A stretch of 64,000 bases of DNA from Scilla litardierei (lineage: Eukaryota > Streptophyta > Magnoliopsida > Asparagales > Asparagaceae), in the NCBI GenBank assembly GCA_030789695.1, contig CM061142.1, forward strand, positions 358,025,486 through 358,089,485, in the 5' to 3' direction. Below, one piece after another: positions 43,976-55,538 of the stretch. How positions within the stretch are numbered: position 1 is the stretch's first letter; every line of letters begins with the position of its first letter. Under the pieces are notes generated by a model that made no database searches, had not been told where the DNA came from, and was given only the letters and a program-made list of their open reading frames with translations. Both the position numbers and the translations under genes were made by a program.

Positions 43976-45710
43976 TGAAGTGCCCTGTGATAGCTACTGC
44001 ACACGTACTAGAGGGGGGGGTGAATAGTACTTAAAATAATCAAGATAGTTATTCCTAATTATTGTGCAAGAAACAAACGACAATGCGGAATTAAACAACT
44101 ATCAACAAGAAATAAACAACGCAAACAAAGTATGTTACTGGGTTCGGATCCACCCAAGTCTCCCCGACTTGTTCCCGGTGATCCTACGTCCCAACCACCC
44201 GGATCCCCTCCGGATACTTGAGTTAGCAACCCTAACTCAAGATTTCCACTATGAAATACTTGTGAAAAACCTTCACAAGTCAAATCATACAAAAGACATG
44301 TGACTCCCACAAACCGGGATCACACCCTCTCTCACAACCGAGAGACACAATTCAAATACGATAGAAATGAAATAAACTCTTACCTTACAAAATCCTATGC
44401 CTTGAGTATACTTACCAAATTAGGGCAATGATGGATTTTGAGGAGAGAATGTCACCAAACCGAATCTCCACCAATACGATCAGCGATCGAAGGCAAGGAT
44501 GGAGGATGGTGACTTTGGATCAAGCTCTTGGCTTGGAAGGCTCACAATGGAGAGAATCTCTCTTGAGGAAATGGCTCAAAGAGTTGAGGGAAAGATTCTT
44601 GTGAGGAAGAGAAAGCTTTAGAATGGAGTTGAATAGCTTCTCTTAGATTTCTCCAAATCTCTAAAATGGCAGCCTTGGATCTTATGAAAGAGCCCCTCCA
44701 ACTATATATATAGGATAGAGGAGAGAGAGAGAGAGAGAAAAACGTATCAAGAGAAACTCCAACGGCTCTTTTCTGAACCCAACTAGTCGGTCAAAGAACA
44801 ACCACCGACCGACTAGTTCATCAACTAGTCGGTCGGTCAATCAATGTAGACCGACTAATGGAAGAACAGCCAAAAAGTCGAAGTACGGGGAAAGACAACT
44901 AGTCGGTCTAAGAAGACTTGTCGACCGACTAGTTTCACAACTAGTCGGTCGGTGAATGATCTTTGACCGACTAACGTCGAAATAGAATAGGTTGACTTCA
45001 AGATGACTTAGTCGGTTTAAGAACAAATGCTGACCGACTAGTTTCTCAACTAGTCGGTCGGTAAACATTCTTTGACCGACTAACTCGAAACAGTAGCTCA
45101 GGCTTAAAATGACTGTACACAACTAGTCGGTCTAAGAAGGATTGCTGACCGACTAGATCGTCATCTAGTCGGTCGATGACTCTTCTTTGACCGACTAACT
45201 GTAGTCATAGAAAGAGCTGAATTAGAGAAGGCAAACTAGTCAGTTTAAGTAGAGTTTCCGACCGACTAGATCGTCATCTAGTCGGTTGGTGACTCTTCTT
45301 GAACCAACTAACATGCACAAGAAGCCGAGGGAAGAAGCGATAGGCTTCGGGAATGTTTCTAATGGCTTCTATGATAATCCTAGCTCTAAGATATGAGAGA
45401 AATGAAGTATATAATGTAAGTCCTACTCAAGGCTTAACATTCTAATCTATGAAGTAAGAAGACTATAAAATAAACCTTACAAGCCGTCTTCAAAGCTTCA
45501 ATCTTCATTCCTCTTGACTTCAATAAAACTCCTTGAGCTTCAACGAAGCTCCAGGCACGATCACGCGTATTGAGAAGTCTTGAGACGTCGCTTTTGATGT
45601 TCGTATTCTTTTGGCGACGATCTCCATAACTGCGCTCACAAATAAGTTAGTATACATTATTTATGTTTGCTCATCATCCAAAACCAAATCCGGGGAATCA
45701 ATACACAACA
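43976..45710 (-). repeat. 3' LTR of element C
   Basis: 1735 bp, minus-strand TGTTGTGTATTG...GGGCACTTCA. The TATA-like run is at 44703-44712, with the palindrome array upstream of it on the minus strand. Confidence 0.95.
44782..45311 (-). promoter_or_regulatory. Palindrome array of element C, five four-site modules (3' LTR copy)
   Basis: Inverted word pairs ACTAGTCGGTC / GACCGACTAGT start at 44782/44807, 44824/44849, 44898/44923, 44940/44965, 45007/45032, 45049/45074, 45122/45147, 45164/45189, 45235/45260 and 45277/45302. Every pair has a 25-bp register, which puts the core CpGs 22 bp apart. Consecutive pairs are offset by exactly 42 bp inside each module, and modules recur every 109-116 bp. 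The array ends about 70 bp upstream of the TATA box on the minus strand. Confidence 0.9.
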
Positions 45711-46540
45711 TTCTCCCCCTTTTTGGTGATGACAAACCAACATAAATAATAATCAATAATAATGATTCAATTGAAATTTACTTACTCCCCCTGCATTGAT
45801 GACACGTTAGTTCCATATTCAATAATATTCATTCGCATCATGCAGACGAGGAAGATATGAAATATGAACCACATATTGATATATAGGATCTAAATCCATT
45901 TTATATCTTCACTCCCCCTGAATCTAACACATCAAATTAGATTCATGGTAAATTCCTTTGAATTATTAATTAGCACATTGTCATTATTATATCTCTCCCC
46001 CTTTGGCATAAGCAAAAAGAGAGGGAGGAGAACAACGACAAAACCAATGGCTAAAAATAACGCAAGGGAGTCGAAGAATACGACCACGGTCCAAAATGAC
46101 ACCAAAGCATGATATCAAATGTAAAATACCGAATGAAAGCAAAGCGTGCCAAAGAGACCAAAGTCGAAAATCGAGAACCGAAATCATCAAACCATCGGCG
46201 AAAATCGGAAAACGAAATCATCAAGACTCAAAACAATTTCACTTATTGAGTTTTGGAACATACTCTCCAAAATCAATAGAATGCATGGAAAACAATTCTA
46301 TGTTTCCATAGAAAGAATTCAATTAAATCCATAAAATCGTCGAACGACGAAATCAACATCAGAGACAAAAATTCCAATGAGAATACCAAATGTAGCATGC
46401 ACGAACATATGGCATACATTAATCTAGCACACTAGGAATCGCATTGAAATAGAGTGATACCAATCATAATATAATCTACCAATGAATACCAATGTGAATG
46501 AAAAGTATGAACATACTTACAACATAAAGCTCCCCCTACT
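45711..46540 (-). promoter_or_regulatory. Multiple polypurine tracts of element C
   Basis: Minus-strand GGGGGAG tracts lie at about 45713-45723 (next to the LTR), 45785-45792, 45911-45919, 45993-46003 and 46529-46537, in otherwise non-coding sequence. Five tracts is a strong Sirevirus signature. Confidence 0.85.
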
Positions 46541-48394
46541 TTGATGCATCACTTAAGCACCAACAACTCCATTTGAATGAAAAATCCTTTGCAAATCAAT
46601 GAGTTGGTAGGGTTGGTATCCCATGGTGAATTTAACCTATGGAATATCATTTTGGTATCCAAAAATCTCTTTGGATCATATGAGTTAGGCAATAAATTTT
46701 GAGAACTAAATTCAAACTAAATATAACCCATTCTTACCACAATTGCTTTGGTACCCATAAAAATGAAATTGAACTTATGGTACCAAGCAATGAAGGGTCA
46801 AAGGGAACTAACCCTTCGGAAACCAAGTCCAAGAGGAACTTGATTTCCCAACATAATCATCATTCAAAATAACATCATTAATAAACGATTTCACATACAA
46901 ATTCTTATTATGCATGCTTGTGTTCTTCGGACCCCAAATGGTGTATGTCTTGGGAGTCCTAATCCTATTGGGAACATGCATATGTTGTTGATTTCTATGT
47001 GATGCATGTCGTGGGTAACCATATGGCATGCGATGCAAAGGTGCATGACGATAATTATTCATATGAGAATGAGGATGAACATATGAATGTGGAGGAACAC
47101 GTGCATGAGTGTGTCTCACATGGTGTGCACGTGCTCGTGGATGCGGAGCATAAAAATCATCATTTGTGCTAACATGTGGGGTAGGATGTGTGTTCCTACG
47201 TGGCATGGTATACATGAAAGCATGACCCTTCTTTGGAGGTCCACCCAAAGTGGGTTTCTTTCCAAATGGGGGCGTGTTCCTAGCGGAAGCACCATTGGTA
47301 GAAGATCTACCCATGACGTGTTTACTTCCACTAGTAGAAGCATCAGAAGATGGCCTAACAAAGGTGGCGGACGATTTGGATGACTCCCCCATCTTATACC
47401 CCAAACCAATGTGATGATTGGCCGGAGGTAAGTCATTTAGGATATCATCCAACTTGCCCTTACCTTTGTTAAATTCATGAATTCGGCCTAATGTGCTCTC
47501 ATGCTTCTCGGTGAGAGAATGCAAAGAAGCATCCAAAGTGGACACTTGCGATGTGAGTGCACAAACACATGATTTGAGATTTTTATTCTCAATACTCAAA
47601 GTTGAGATTTGAGACGTCAAATCCGCTATCACATGTTCATCCGAATCCTCGATATGAACATGCTCAAGTTGAGACTTGAGATTTTCAATCTCATTTCTCA
47701 ACCCATCAACAACGGTGTCGTTGTTGACGAAGAAAGGCTTAGGCGAGTTTTTAAGACTATCTAATTCATTTTTAGTCTTCATAAACTTAGTAGCCATATT
47801 AGAAAACTTATTCCATAGTTGTTCATTGGCTATTCTAAGTTCATCATTGGTTACCTCTTCGCCTTCATCCTCGCTTCCATCCTTGCTTTCATCGGAGGAG
47901 GTGTCTTCATCACGATCCTCTTTGCCCATGAAGCACGTGTGTGCTTTCTCCACTCTTTCATCGTCCGACTCTCCACTTGAGGAATCGGAGTCGGTGAAAG
48001 TGCCGACAAGCCCTTTCTTGTGCTTTCTCGACTTGTCGTGCTTGGATGCCTTCCACTTCCCCTTATGTTTGTAGAGAGGACAATCCGGCTTGATATGTCC
48101 TGGCTTATTGCATTTATAACACACGGGAGTAGAAGCATTAGTCGAAATAAATTTTGATTTACGATTCAACTTACCTTGTCGGAAGAATCGGATGAACTTT
48201 TTTGCCATATCGGCCAAAGCTTCCATGTCCAACTCGTCGTCCGCTTCTTCTTCCGAATCTTCATCATCGGTAGATGGAGCGGCCTTGTATGCAATCACCC
48301 TTTTCTTAGGCTCGTTTTGCTTCAAGTACGACTTCATCTTTTCTTTCATCATGAGCTTGCTATCCTTGCGTACCTCGTATGACATCAAGGTACC

Positions 48395-49306
48395 TGTTTC
48401 AGAGTGTTTTCTCACTACAAAAGCGTTGACCGTGGATAACCCGGTCAACGTGGTCAAGGGATCCGCTTGGGTCCCTCGGGTGTGTTGAGTCGGTGCAGAC
48501 GAGGCGCGAGTCGGAGTTGCGGACGACGTGGGGCGCGTCGGCTTGGCCGAACCGAGATCCTTGGTCGCAAGGGGGGCGAGGGGAAGCCTCGTCCCGGGTC
48601 AAGAAGCTCGGCCTCGGATGGACGTGCTCGGCCTCGGCGGTCGGACGACGAGGGGTAGCCTCGATCGTCCTACTGGTTACGTGGCCGGTTGCGGGGTGGA
48701 GGGGAAGCCTCGGCCCGTGGAAGTGACGTCCTCCTGCGCAGATGAGAACGCTCGTCAAGGGGGCCGGACCTTGGTTCCGGCCAAATCCCCTCCGATGCCT
48801 AAGTCAGATAGTGATCTGAAAGAGGAGGCCCGGCGGAGACGGTTCGACTCGAGTGGAGATCGGAACGGCGTCTACCGGCGCGAGCGAGGGAGGAAGGAGT
48901 TTGGAATGGGGGAACTAGGTCGTTGATGGAGTACCTTAGGTTTTAGTTACCTGAGATCCGGTCCCTTGTCCAGTCGTCTTTCCAGCCCTTTTATAGACCT
49001 CCCGCCGTGATTACCCACGTCGCTCGTCCGCCCTCGATCGTGCCCCCTCAATCCGCCCCCCCATCGCCGCTCCCTGCGCCATGCCAGCACCTCCCCATCA
49101 CGGCCATTAAGTGGTAGCGGGATCAGGGGAACGGTTATCGCTGGAGTGGGCGGGTGACTCGTGCGTTATCAGGGCCGGGTCGGGTTGATATTTGGGGGCC
49201 CTCTATGGGACTTCGCAGGGCGGGCCTGATCACGCAGATGGGCTTCTGATCATTAGTCGGGTTTCTGGGCTCGTGTCTTTCGGGCTTCGGCCAAATAGGC
49301 GTAACA
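48395..49306 (-). repeat. 3' LTR of the Tat-type Gypsy element
   Basis: 912 bp, GC-rich, with TGTTACGCC and GAAACA termini on the minus strand. The polypurine-like tract AATAGGGGCAAT adjoins it at 49307-49318. Confidence 0.95.
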
Positions 49307-49616
49307 ATTGCCCCTATTGGTCGGGTCGATCGGCCTCGGCCGGTTCGGCTCGGCCGATCTGACTTCCGCCGACTTTGACAGGCTCGTCAGTCGATGCCGA
49401 CTCATTTATTGGTCGTCATCATGAGTTGGTCCGTTCGATACTTTTAAGGCGCGGGTTCCGAAGCGCCGTCGGTCCTATGATGCTGTCACGTGTAGCTGCA
49501 AGTCTATCCCCACCGCTCACGGGGCCGTCTTAGGTTGAGAAGCCGAGTGGGTTGTGAGCCGACATCCCGTCATTTTCTTCTTTGCGTTGGTCTCGATCCT
49601 GCCCGAGCTCTGCCTC

Positions 49617-51748
49617 ATGTCGTCTTCCTCTGCCACCGGTTCGGGTCGACCGGAGCGTGACGCTGCTCCTGGCCTGGTGGATAGTCCTCCTTCGGCGATT
49701 CGTCGGCACGGGGGTGATCTTTTGGGGGTGCCCCCAGAGGTCTTGTCGTGGCCCTCGTCTGTTTGTGCCACCACCATCGGGAGCCTGCGCTCCGCCTACC
49801 TTCTTTCGCCTTACTCGGCTCGTGCTCCCGGGTCCGACGAGCGGATCTGCCTTCCCGGTCCCAACGAGGTCGGAATATATGAGAAGTGCTTCCGCTTCGG
49901 GCTTCGTTTCCCGCTCCACCCCTTTGTTGTTGAGTTCCTTCAGGCCCACAAGGTGGGCTTGTGCCAATTCTGCCCCAACGCCGTCGGGCTCCTTGTCGGG
50001 TTCGTCGTCGTCTGCATGCTGAGGGGAGTGGCTCCCTCTCTCCGTCTCTTCGCCCAGTTCTACCGCCTGAGTCACCACCAATCGGGGGCGTGGATTTACA
50101 TCAGCGCCCGCCCGAAGATGACCCTGGTGCTGGGGTTGCCGAGCTCCCTGAAACGTTGGAAAGGGGAATACGTGTTTGTCACGTTCCCGTCGAGTGTTCC
50201 TTTCCCGGTTCGGTGGGGAGCGGCCGGCGCGGTCATCCTCGATCTGGGTGAGCCGACTGCCGCCGAGCAGCAATCGACGAAGGACTTGCTGGCGATTCCT
50301 GCGAGGGAAAGGACGATCGACGTCCTCTTAAGCGACCATAACTTGCGCAAGACGGTGTGGCCCTTGGGTAAGCTCTCCGAGTAGTCGCCATTCGAGGTTG
50401 CTCGGGCTCTTCCCGGTCTCTTACTTCTTCTTTGGGTGTAGGTGGATTCCCTCTCGGTCCTTCTCCCGCCAGCCCTCACATGCAGGCCCCTGATCCGGAT
50501 CCGCGTAGGAGGGATCATGTGCTGGAGGTCCGGAAAAAGCAGCGGTCCGTGCCCTCGACTGGAGGCTCCAAAAGGAAGAAGGGGCCATCCCCCTCTATCC
50601 CCTTGTTGGGGTCTTGCAAGAGGGCCCGTGAGGGGGCCGAGGGAGTTGAAGTCCCGCCGACTGCCGATCAGATCCGCCCTGCCCCAGCTGAGGTTGCTTG
50701 GCCGTGGGTTGGCCCTTCGCCTCTCCCGGGCGGTTCCCTCCCTGATGCCTACGATCGGTATCTGGGCGCATTCCGCTCCAACCCCGGCGAGTTTCCTTCG
50801 TCAGGGGAAGGCCTTCTTCGTCCAAGCTTCCCGGTGGGGGAGGAGTCGGTGTTTTCGAGCCGCGGAGCCGCCGCTCGAGTGGCCGAGAACAGTTGCCTCC
50901 CTCCCGATCGGGCTGCGCTGGATGGGGTTAGGGGTGACTATTTGGCCACCTTCGTAATCCAGGCCGACCAACAGGTAGAGTGTCTCTGCTTGTCCTCCCT
51001 CCAGCTGCTTTCGCCGTCTTACCTTTGTTGCCTTGGTGCAGTTGTCCTCGGTTGGTCTCTCGATGAGGCGCCAATTTACGGCGCTTCCCAAGGCCAAATC
51101 CGACGCCGGGCGAGATCCCGAGGCTCATGGTGAAGAAGGAGAGGCAGGCCAGTTAGAGGAGGTGCGGGTCAGGTCCTTGGAGACCCGCGTAACTGAGCTG
51201 TCCTCTGCCTTGGAAGAGGCAGACCGGGAGAGAGCCCTGGCTCTGACGGCAAAGTCAGAGGCCGAGGCGCGGGTCGCCGAGCTTTTGGGAGATGCCAACA
51301 CGTCCGGGGGGGCGATAAGATCCCCGTCTATGTTGCTGCCTCCGAAGCCCTGGAGCTTTCCGATCGTCTGGAGGCGGCGGAGGAGCAGGTGAAGGCTCTC
51401 CTTGCTCAACTCGGCGAGAGATCCCAGGAGATCGAGAAGGAGAGGGCGGAGCATCGACGCCAGATCGAGACCTTAGAGGCTCGGTTGCGTGGGCTTGAGG
51501 CAGTGGACCCATCCCAGATCGCCCAAGACGCCGTGGCTGAGTACGCCACCTCCTTCGTCGAGACCGCCTTGGTGGTGGCATTCGAGAAGGGCTTCGCCCG
51601 GTGTCAATCCGAGATCCAAAAGAAGTTCCCGCTCTCGGGAGTCAACTTCGAGGATCTCCGAATGCACTCTGACGGCGGATGGAGTGTGGGGGATGGCCCA
51701 AGCGGACCGCCAGCCTGTGGCTCCACGGGTGCCCCTGGAGATGAATGA
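49617..51748 (+). CDS. Antisense ORF of the Tat element (PF04195 'putative gypsy type transposon'), 3 exons, one frameshift
   Basis: It runs opposite to gag/pol, between integrase and the 3' LTR. From ATG 49617, exons 49617-50367, 50442-50974 and 51042-51748 join in frame at GT-AG borders with pyrimidine-rich acceptors. Exon 1 encodes the conserved domain (RICLPGPNEVGIYEKCFRFG, FPLHPFVVEFLQAHKVGLCQ, VLLSDHNLRKTVWPLG). Exon 2 is basic and Pro-rich. Exon 3 is a long coiled coil (ETRVTELSSALEEADRERAL). A run of seven Gs at 51306-51312 shifts the frame, with the downstream frame continuing the coiled coil. Such antisense genes are known in Tat elements but their function is unknown. Transcription would have to start within or near the opposite-strand LTR. 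It survives although pol is deleted. Confidence 0.85.
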
Positions 51749-51855
51749 GGGAGGGGAATGCCCCTCGACCTCTACGTGCGTCTCTCTATTCATCTTTTTG
51801 TTTATCTGGAAAGGAAACAAACTTAAATAAATTTATTTCATAGAAAATGATACAT

Positions 51856-53440
51856 TCATTGAAAGTACTTGCATAAGTGTTCCGCATTCCAGGCGTGAGT
51901 GAGAATCCTCCCCTCTATATTGGCTAGACGATAGGTTGCAGGTCCGAGGACCTCGACGACTTTGTAGGGTCCCTCCCATTTAGCCGCGAGCTTCCCTTTG
52001 CGAGTGGTATCCGGGTTGAAGCCTGCTTTCCAGAGGACCAAGTCCCCAAGGTGGTAGCTTCGGCCCCTGACCCGAGCATTGTAGTATCGGGCCACCTTCT
52101 GCTTCTGGCGGATGATGGTGGCCAGGGCTTGTTCCCGCCGTTCGCCGAGGAGCTCCAGGCTGAGCTCCAGACCCTGCAAGTTCCTGTTCTCGTCAAAGCA
52201 TTTGATGCGGAGAGATTCCTCACCCAACTCGACCGGTACCACTGCCTCGGCCCCGTAGGCAAGCATGAACGGGGTCTCGCCGGTGGCCTCCTTGTGGGTC
52301 GTCCGGTATGACCAGAGTATCCCGGGGAGTTCTTCCGGCCAGCTTCCTTCGGCGTCCTTCACTTTCTTTCGGAGGGGCTCTATGATACATTTGTTGGCTG
52401 CTTCCGCCATTCCGTTGGTCTGGGGGTGCGCTACAGAGGCAAAGAGCAGCTTGATTCCCCATTCCGCGCAGAAGTCTTTGAACCCCGCGGAGTCGAACTG
52501 TTTCCCGTTGTCTGTGACGATGGACCGGGGCACTCTGAATCTGGAGATGATGGAAGTCCATACAAAGCTTTTTGCTTTCTTCCATGTGATGGTGGCCAAC
52601 GGTTCCGCCTCGATCCATTTGGTAAAGTAGTCCACCGCCACAATCAGATACTTTCGCTGCCCTCGGCCCGGCTTAAACGGTCCGAGGATGTCGAGCCCCC
52701 ATTTCGCAAATGGGATGGGGCTCACGATAGGGATGAGCTCCGATGGGGGAGTTGAGGTGTGGTGGGCATACCTCTGGCATTCCTGACACTTTTGGACGTA
52801 GGTTGTTGCGTCTTGTACCAGGGTCGGCCAGTAGTATCCCTGCCTCAAGATTTTCTGTGCAACCATCTTGCCCCCGTGGTGATTTCCGCAGATCCCTTCG
52901 TGAACCGCCCGTAGGACGTAGTCGGCTTCCTGCGGTCCGATGCATTTCAGGTACGGGAGGACATCAGCCTTCGTCCAGCGCCTCCGGTAGAGTGTCCCCT
53001 CATGGATCACATATCGGAGCGCCTTCCTCTCCAGGGTCCGACGCTCGTCCCAATCCGTCGGCACCTCCCCATGAGTGAGGTACCGAATGATCGGATCCAT
53101 CCAGGAGGGATTTTGGTCGATCGCCATCACCTCCCGCTCCTCCGTGCTGGGGGACTGCAGGTTCTCCACGTAGATGGTGCGGCCCAGCTCCTTAGGCGAG
53201 GACGAGGCTAGCTTCGACAACGCGTCTGCCCGTGCGTTCTCCGACCGCGGGAGATGCAAGACTTCCGCGATTTTGAACCTGGAGAATGCCGCTTTGGCGA
53301 CGACATGATACCTCTGCATCGTCTCCTCCCGCGCCTCGTAGTTTCCCAGAAGTTGGTTGACAATGAGCTTCGAGTCACTGAGGAGGTGCACAGATTCGGC
53401 CCCGAGCTCCCGGCCACCAACAACGTGGCAGAGACTTCTT
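51856..53440 (-). CDS. Gypsy RNase H C-terminus and integrase
   Basis: The open frame (first Met 53391, stop 51856) contains the end of RNase H (SVHLLSDSKLIVNQLLGNYE and NARADALSKLAS), the integrase zinc-binding domain (GICGNHHGGKMVAQKILRQG...CQECQ), the DDE core (WGLDILGPF, IVTDNGKQFDS, HPQTNGMAEAANK) and a C-terminal LAAKWEGPYKVVEVLGPATY segment. All catalytic residues appear present. It inserts element cDNA in the nucleus. The upstream RT is deleted and gag DNA joins it near 53440, so it could not be made as part of a normal polyprotein. Confidence 0.92.
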
Positions 53441-54613
53441 CAGGCCTCTATGGCGCAGCCCTTTCTTTAGGGCCGTTTGGACAACAAGGTCGGGGGGGCT
53501 GTTCACGTTCAGCCGCTCCGCGTTGAAGCGGCGCATAAACTGTCGGAGCAGCTCGGTGGGGCCCTGCACTATGTTAAACAAATGTTCAGCATAAGGCATT
53601 ACCTGTCGCCCCGCCATGAATTGTTTGCAGAACAGCTGGGTGAGTTCCTCGAAGCTGTTGATGGAGCGGCTGGGTAGGCTGCGGTACCAGGTTCTCGCCG
53701 CTCCCCTGAGGGTCGAGTAGAAGCCCCTGCAGAGCAAGTCATCATCGGCTCCCTGGAAGGACATGTCACCCTCGTAGTCCATCACGTGGTTTCCCGGGTC
53801 CCCTATCCCGTCGTACTTCCCCAGCGCCGGGATCTTGAATCGAGAGGGGACCCGCGCGTCGGTTATTCTCCTCGACAGAGGGCACCGGTCTCCGTGGATG
53901 CCCCCGGGGGTCCGACACCCGCCTACCTCCAGCTCGTTTGGTGGTGGTGGGGGCACAGGCGCTGGCAGGGCCGGCTCCGCGGCCCTCGCCACACTTGGGG
54001 TCGGCCTGACCCGGCGTTCCTGGCTCCTCCGGTGGGAGCTCCTGCTCCGTCGTGATCGGTCTCTCGAGTGGTGTCGATCGCTTCTTCTGTGGTGGGGTGA
54101 TCGTGGCCGACGAGACGACGTGGTCACCGATTTGTCCCCAGTGCCCTCGGTTTCTCTTTGGCTCCTTTCACGATAAGGGGGGGAGGCACGTGATCTCGCC
54201 TGACGGGAGCCAGACCACGCGGACCGACGCTCAGTGTTCAGTCTTCGGTTCCCGTGGTCATCGACCACAGCGGACCGTAAAAGCGGGGGGCCCCCCGCCC
54301 AACGATGGCCGTCGCCCAACACGTCTCCGTTGGCCGACGCAGCGCCGACGAGCTGCTGTACCGTTGCGACCAACGTCTGGAGGCTCGCGTTGGTCTCTTG
54401 GGCCAGGACGCGGAGTTGCCCCTGCGTGGCTAGTTCCGACCCGCCAGCTTCTTCGGTTGAGGGGGCGGGGCGATTGTCGTCGGGTGCGTCCTCAAGGTTG
54501 CTGTTGGGTGCACCATTCCCCTCTTCCGGGATGGGGGGCATGCGTTTCTTTCCATTGCAGGCTCGTGCCATTGCTGGTGTGGTTTGTTTCTTCGTGGGAC
54601 GGTTCGTTCCCAC
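53375..54613 (-). CDS. Gypsy gag, fused at its end to a deletion junction
   Basis: About 412 codons on the minus strand. The first readable codon is GTG at 54613; the first ATG is 14 codons in. The N-terminal half is low-complexity and Arg/Ser-rich (SDRHHSRDRSRRSRSSHRRS). The retrotransposon gag domain follows (VPSRFKIPALGKYDGIGDPG, TWYRSLPSRSINSFEELTQL, FMAGRQVMPYAEHLFNIVQG). The last about 25 residues come from sequence beyond the deletion at about 53440 and read out of frame relative to RNase H. No zinc knuckle or protease remains. Confidence 0.88.
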   Translation of the reverse strand: MGTNRPTKKQTTPAMARACNGKKRMPPIPEEGNGAPNSNLEDAPDDNRPAPSTEEAGGSELATQGQLRVLAQETNASLQTLVATVQQLVGAASANGDVLGDGHRWAGGPPLLRSAVVDDHGNRRLNTERRSAWSGSRQARSRASPPYRERSQRETEGTGDKSVTTSSRRPRSPHHRRSDRHHSRDRSRRSRSSHRRSQERRVRPTPSVARAAEPALPAPVPPPPPNELEVGGCRTPGGIHGDRCPLSRRITDARVPSRFKIPALGKYDGIGDPGNHVMDYEGDMSFQGADDDLLCRGFYSTLRGAARTWYRSLPSRSINSFEELTQLFCKQFMAGRQVMPYAEHLFNIVQGPTELLRQFMRRFNAERLNVNSPPDLVVQTALKKGLRHRGLKKSLPRCWWPGARGRICAPPQ

Positions 54614-54626
54614 AGACGGCGCCAGA
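54607..54626 (-). promoter_or_regulatory. Primer-binding site of the Tat-type Gypsy element
   Basis: The minus strand reads TCTGGCGCCGTCTGTGGGAA immediately after the 5' LTR, the usual form in this Gypsy group. Confidence 0.85.
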
Positions 54627-55538
54627 TGTTTCAGAGTGTTTTCTCACTACAAAAGCGTTGACCGTGGATAACTCGGTCAACGTGGTCAAGGGATCCGCTT
54701 GGGTCCCTCGGGTGTGTTGAGTCGGTGCAGACGAGGCGCGAGTCAGAGTTGTGGATGACGTGGGGCACGTCGGCTTGGCCGAACCGAGATCCTTGGTCGC
54801 AAGGGGGGCGAGGGGAAGCCTCGTCCCGGGTCGAGACGCTCGGCCTCGGACGGACGTGCTCGGCCTTGGCGGTCGGACGACGAGGGGTAGCCTCGATCGT
54901 CCTGCTGGTTACGTGGCCGGTTGCGGGGCGGAGGGGAAGCCTCGGCCCGTGGATGTGACGTCCTCCTGCGCAGATGAGAACGCTCGTCAGGGGGGCCGGA
55001 CCTTGGTTCCGGCCAAATCCCCTCCGATGCCTAAGTCAGATAGTGATCTGAAAGAGGAGGCCCGGCGGAGACGGTTCGACTCGAGTGGAGATCGGAACGG
55101 CGTCTACCGGCGCGAGCGGGGGAGGAAGGAGTTTGGAATGGGGGAACTAGGTCGTTGATGGAGTACCTTAGGTTTTAGTTACCTGAGATCCGGTCCCTTG
55201 TCCAGTCGTCTTTCCAGCCCTTTTATAGACCTCCCGTCGTGATTGCCCACGTCGCTCGTCCGCCCTCGATCGTGCCCCCTCAATCCGCCCCCCCATCGCC
55301 GCTCCCTGCACCATGCCAGTACCTCCCCATCACGGCCATTAAGTGGTAGCGGGATCAGGGGAACGGTTATCGCTGGAGTGGGCGGGTGACTCGTGCGTTA
55401 TCGGGGCCGGGTCGGGTTGATATTTGGGGGCCCTCTATGGGACTTCGCAGGGCGGGCCTGATCGCGCAGATGGGCTTCTGATCATCAGTCGGGTTTCTGG
55501 GCTCGTGTCTTTCGGGCTTCGGCCAAATAGGCGTAACA
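54627..55538 (-). repeat. 5' LTR of the Tat-type Gypsy element
   Basis: 912 bp, same length as the 3' LTR, colinear throughout. Confidence 0.95.

Larger units (their letters stand above)
48395..55538 (-). mobile_element. Ty3/Gypsy Tat-lineage element with antisense ORF, TSD GTACC, internally deleted
   Basis: Two 912-bp LTRs (54627-55538 as 5', 48395-49306 as 3'), TG...CA ends, and target duplications GTACC at 48390-48394 and 55539-55543. The minus strand carries a primer-binding site (TGGCGCCGTCTGTGGGAAC), gag, then directly the RNase H tail and integrase: protease, reverse transcriptase and most of RNase H are deleted at about 53440. The plus strand carries a three-exon antisense ORF between integrase and the 3' LTR, a known trait of Tat-lineage elements. 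The LTRs differ at about 21 positions (2.3%), mostly transitions. It lies inside the gag of element C. Confidence 0.94.

Noticed and set aside
48395..48926. ORFs in the Gypsy LTR (also 54627-55158)
   Set aside because: Both copies are LTR sequence; frames arise from GC-rich composition and no known protein is encoded.
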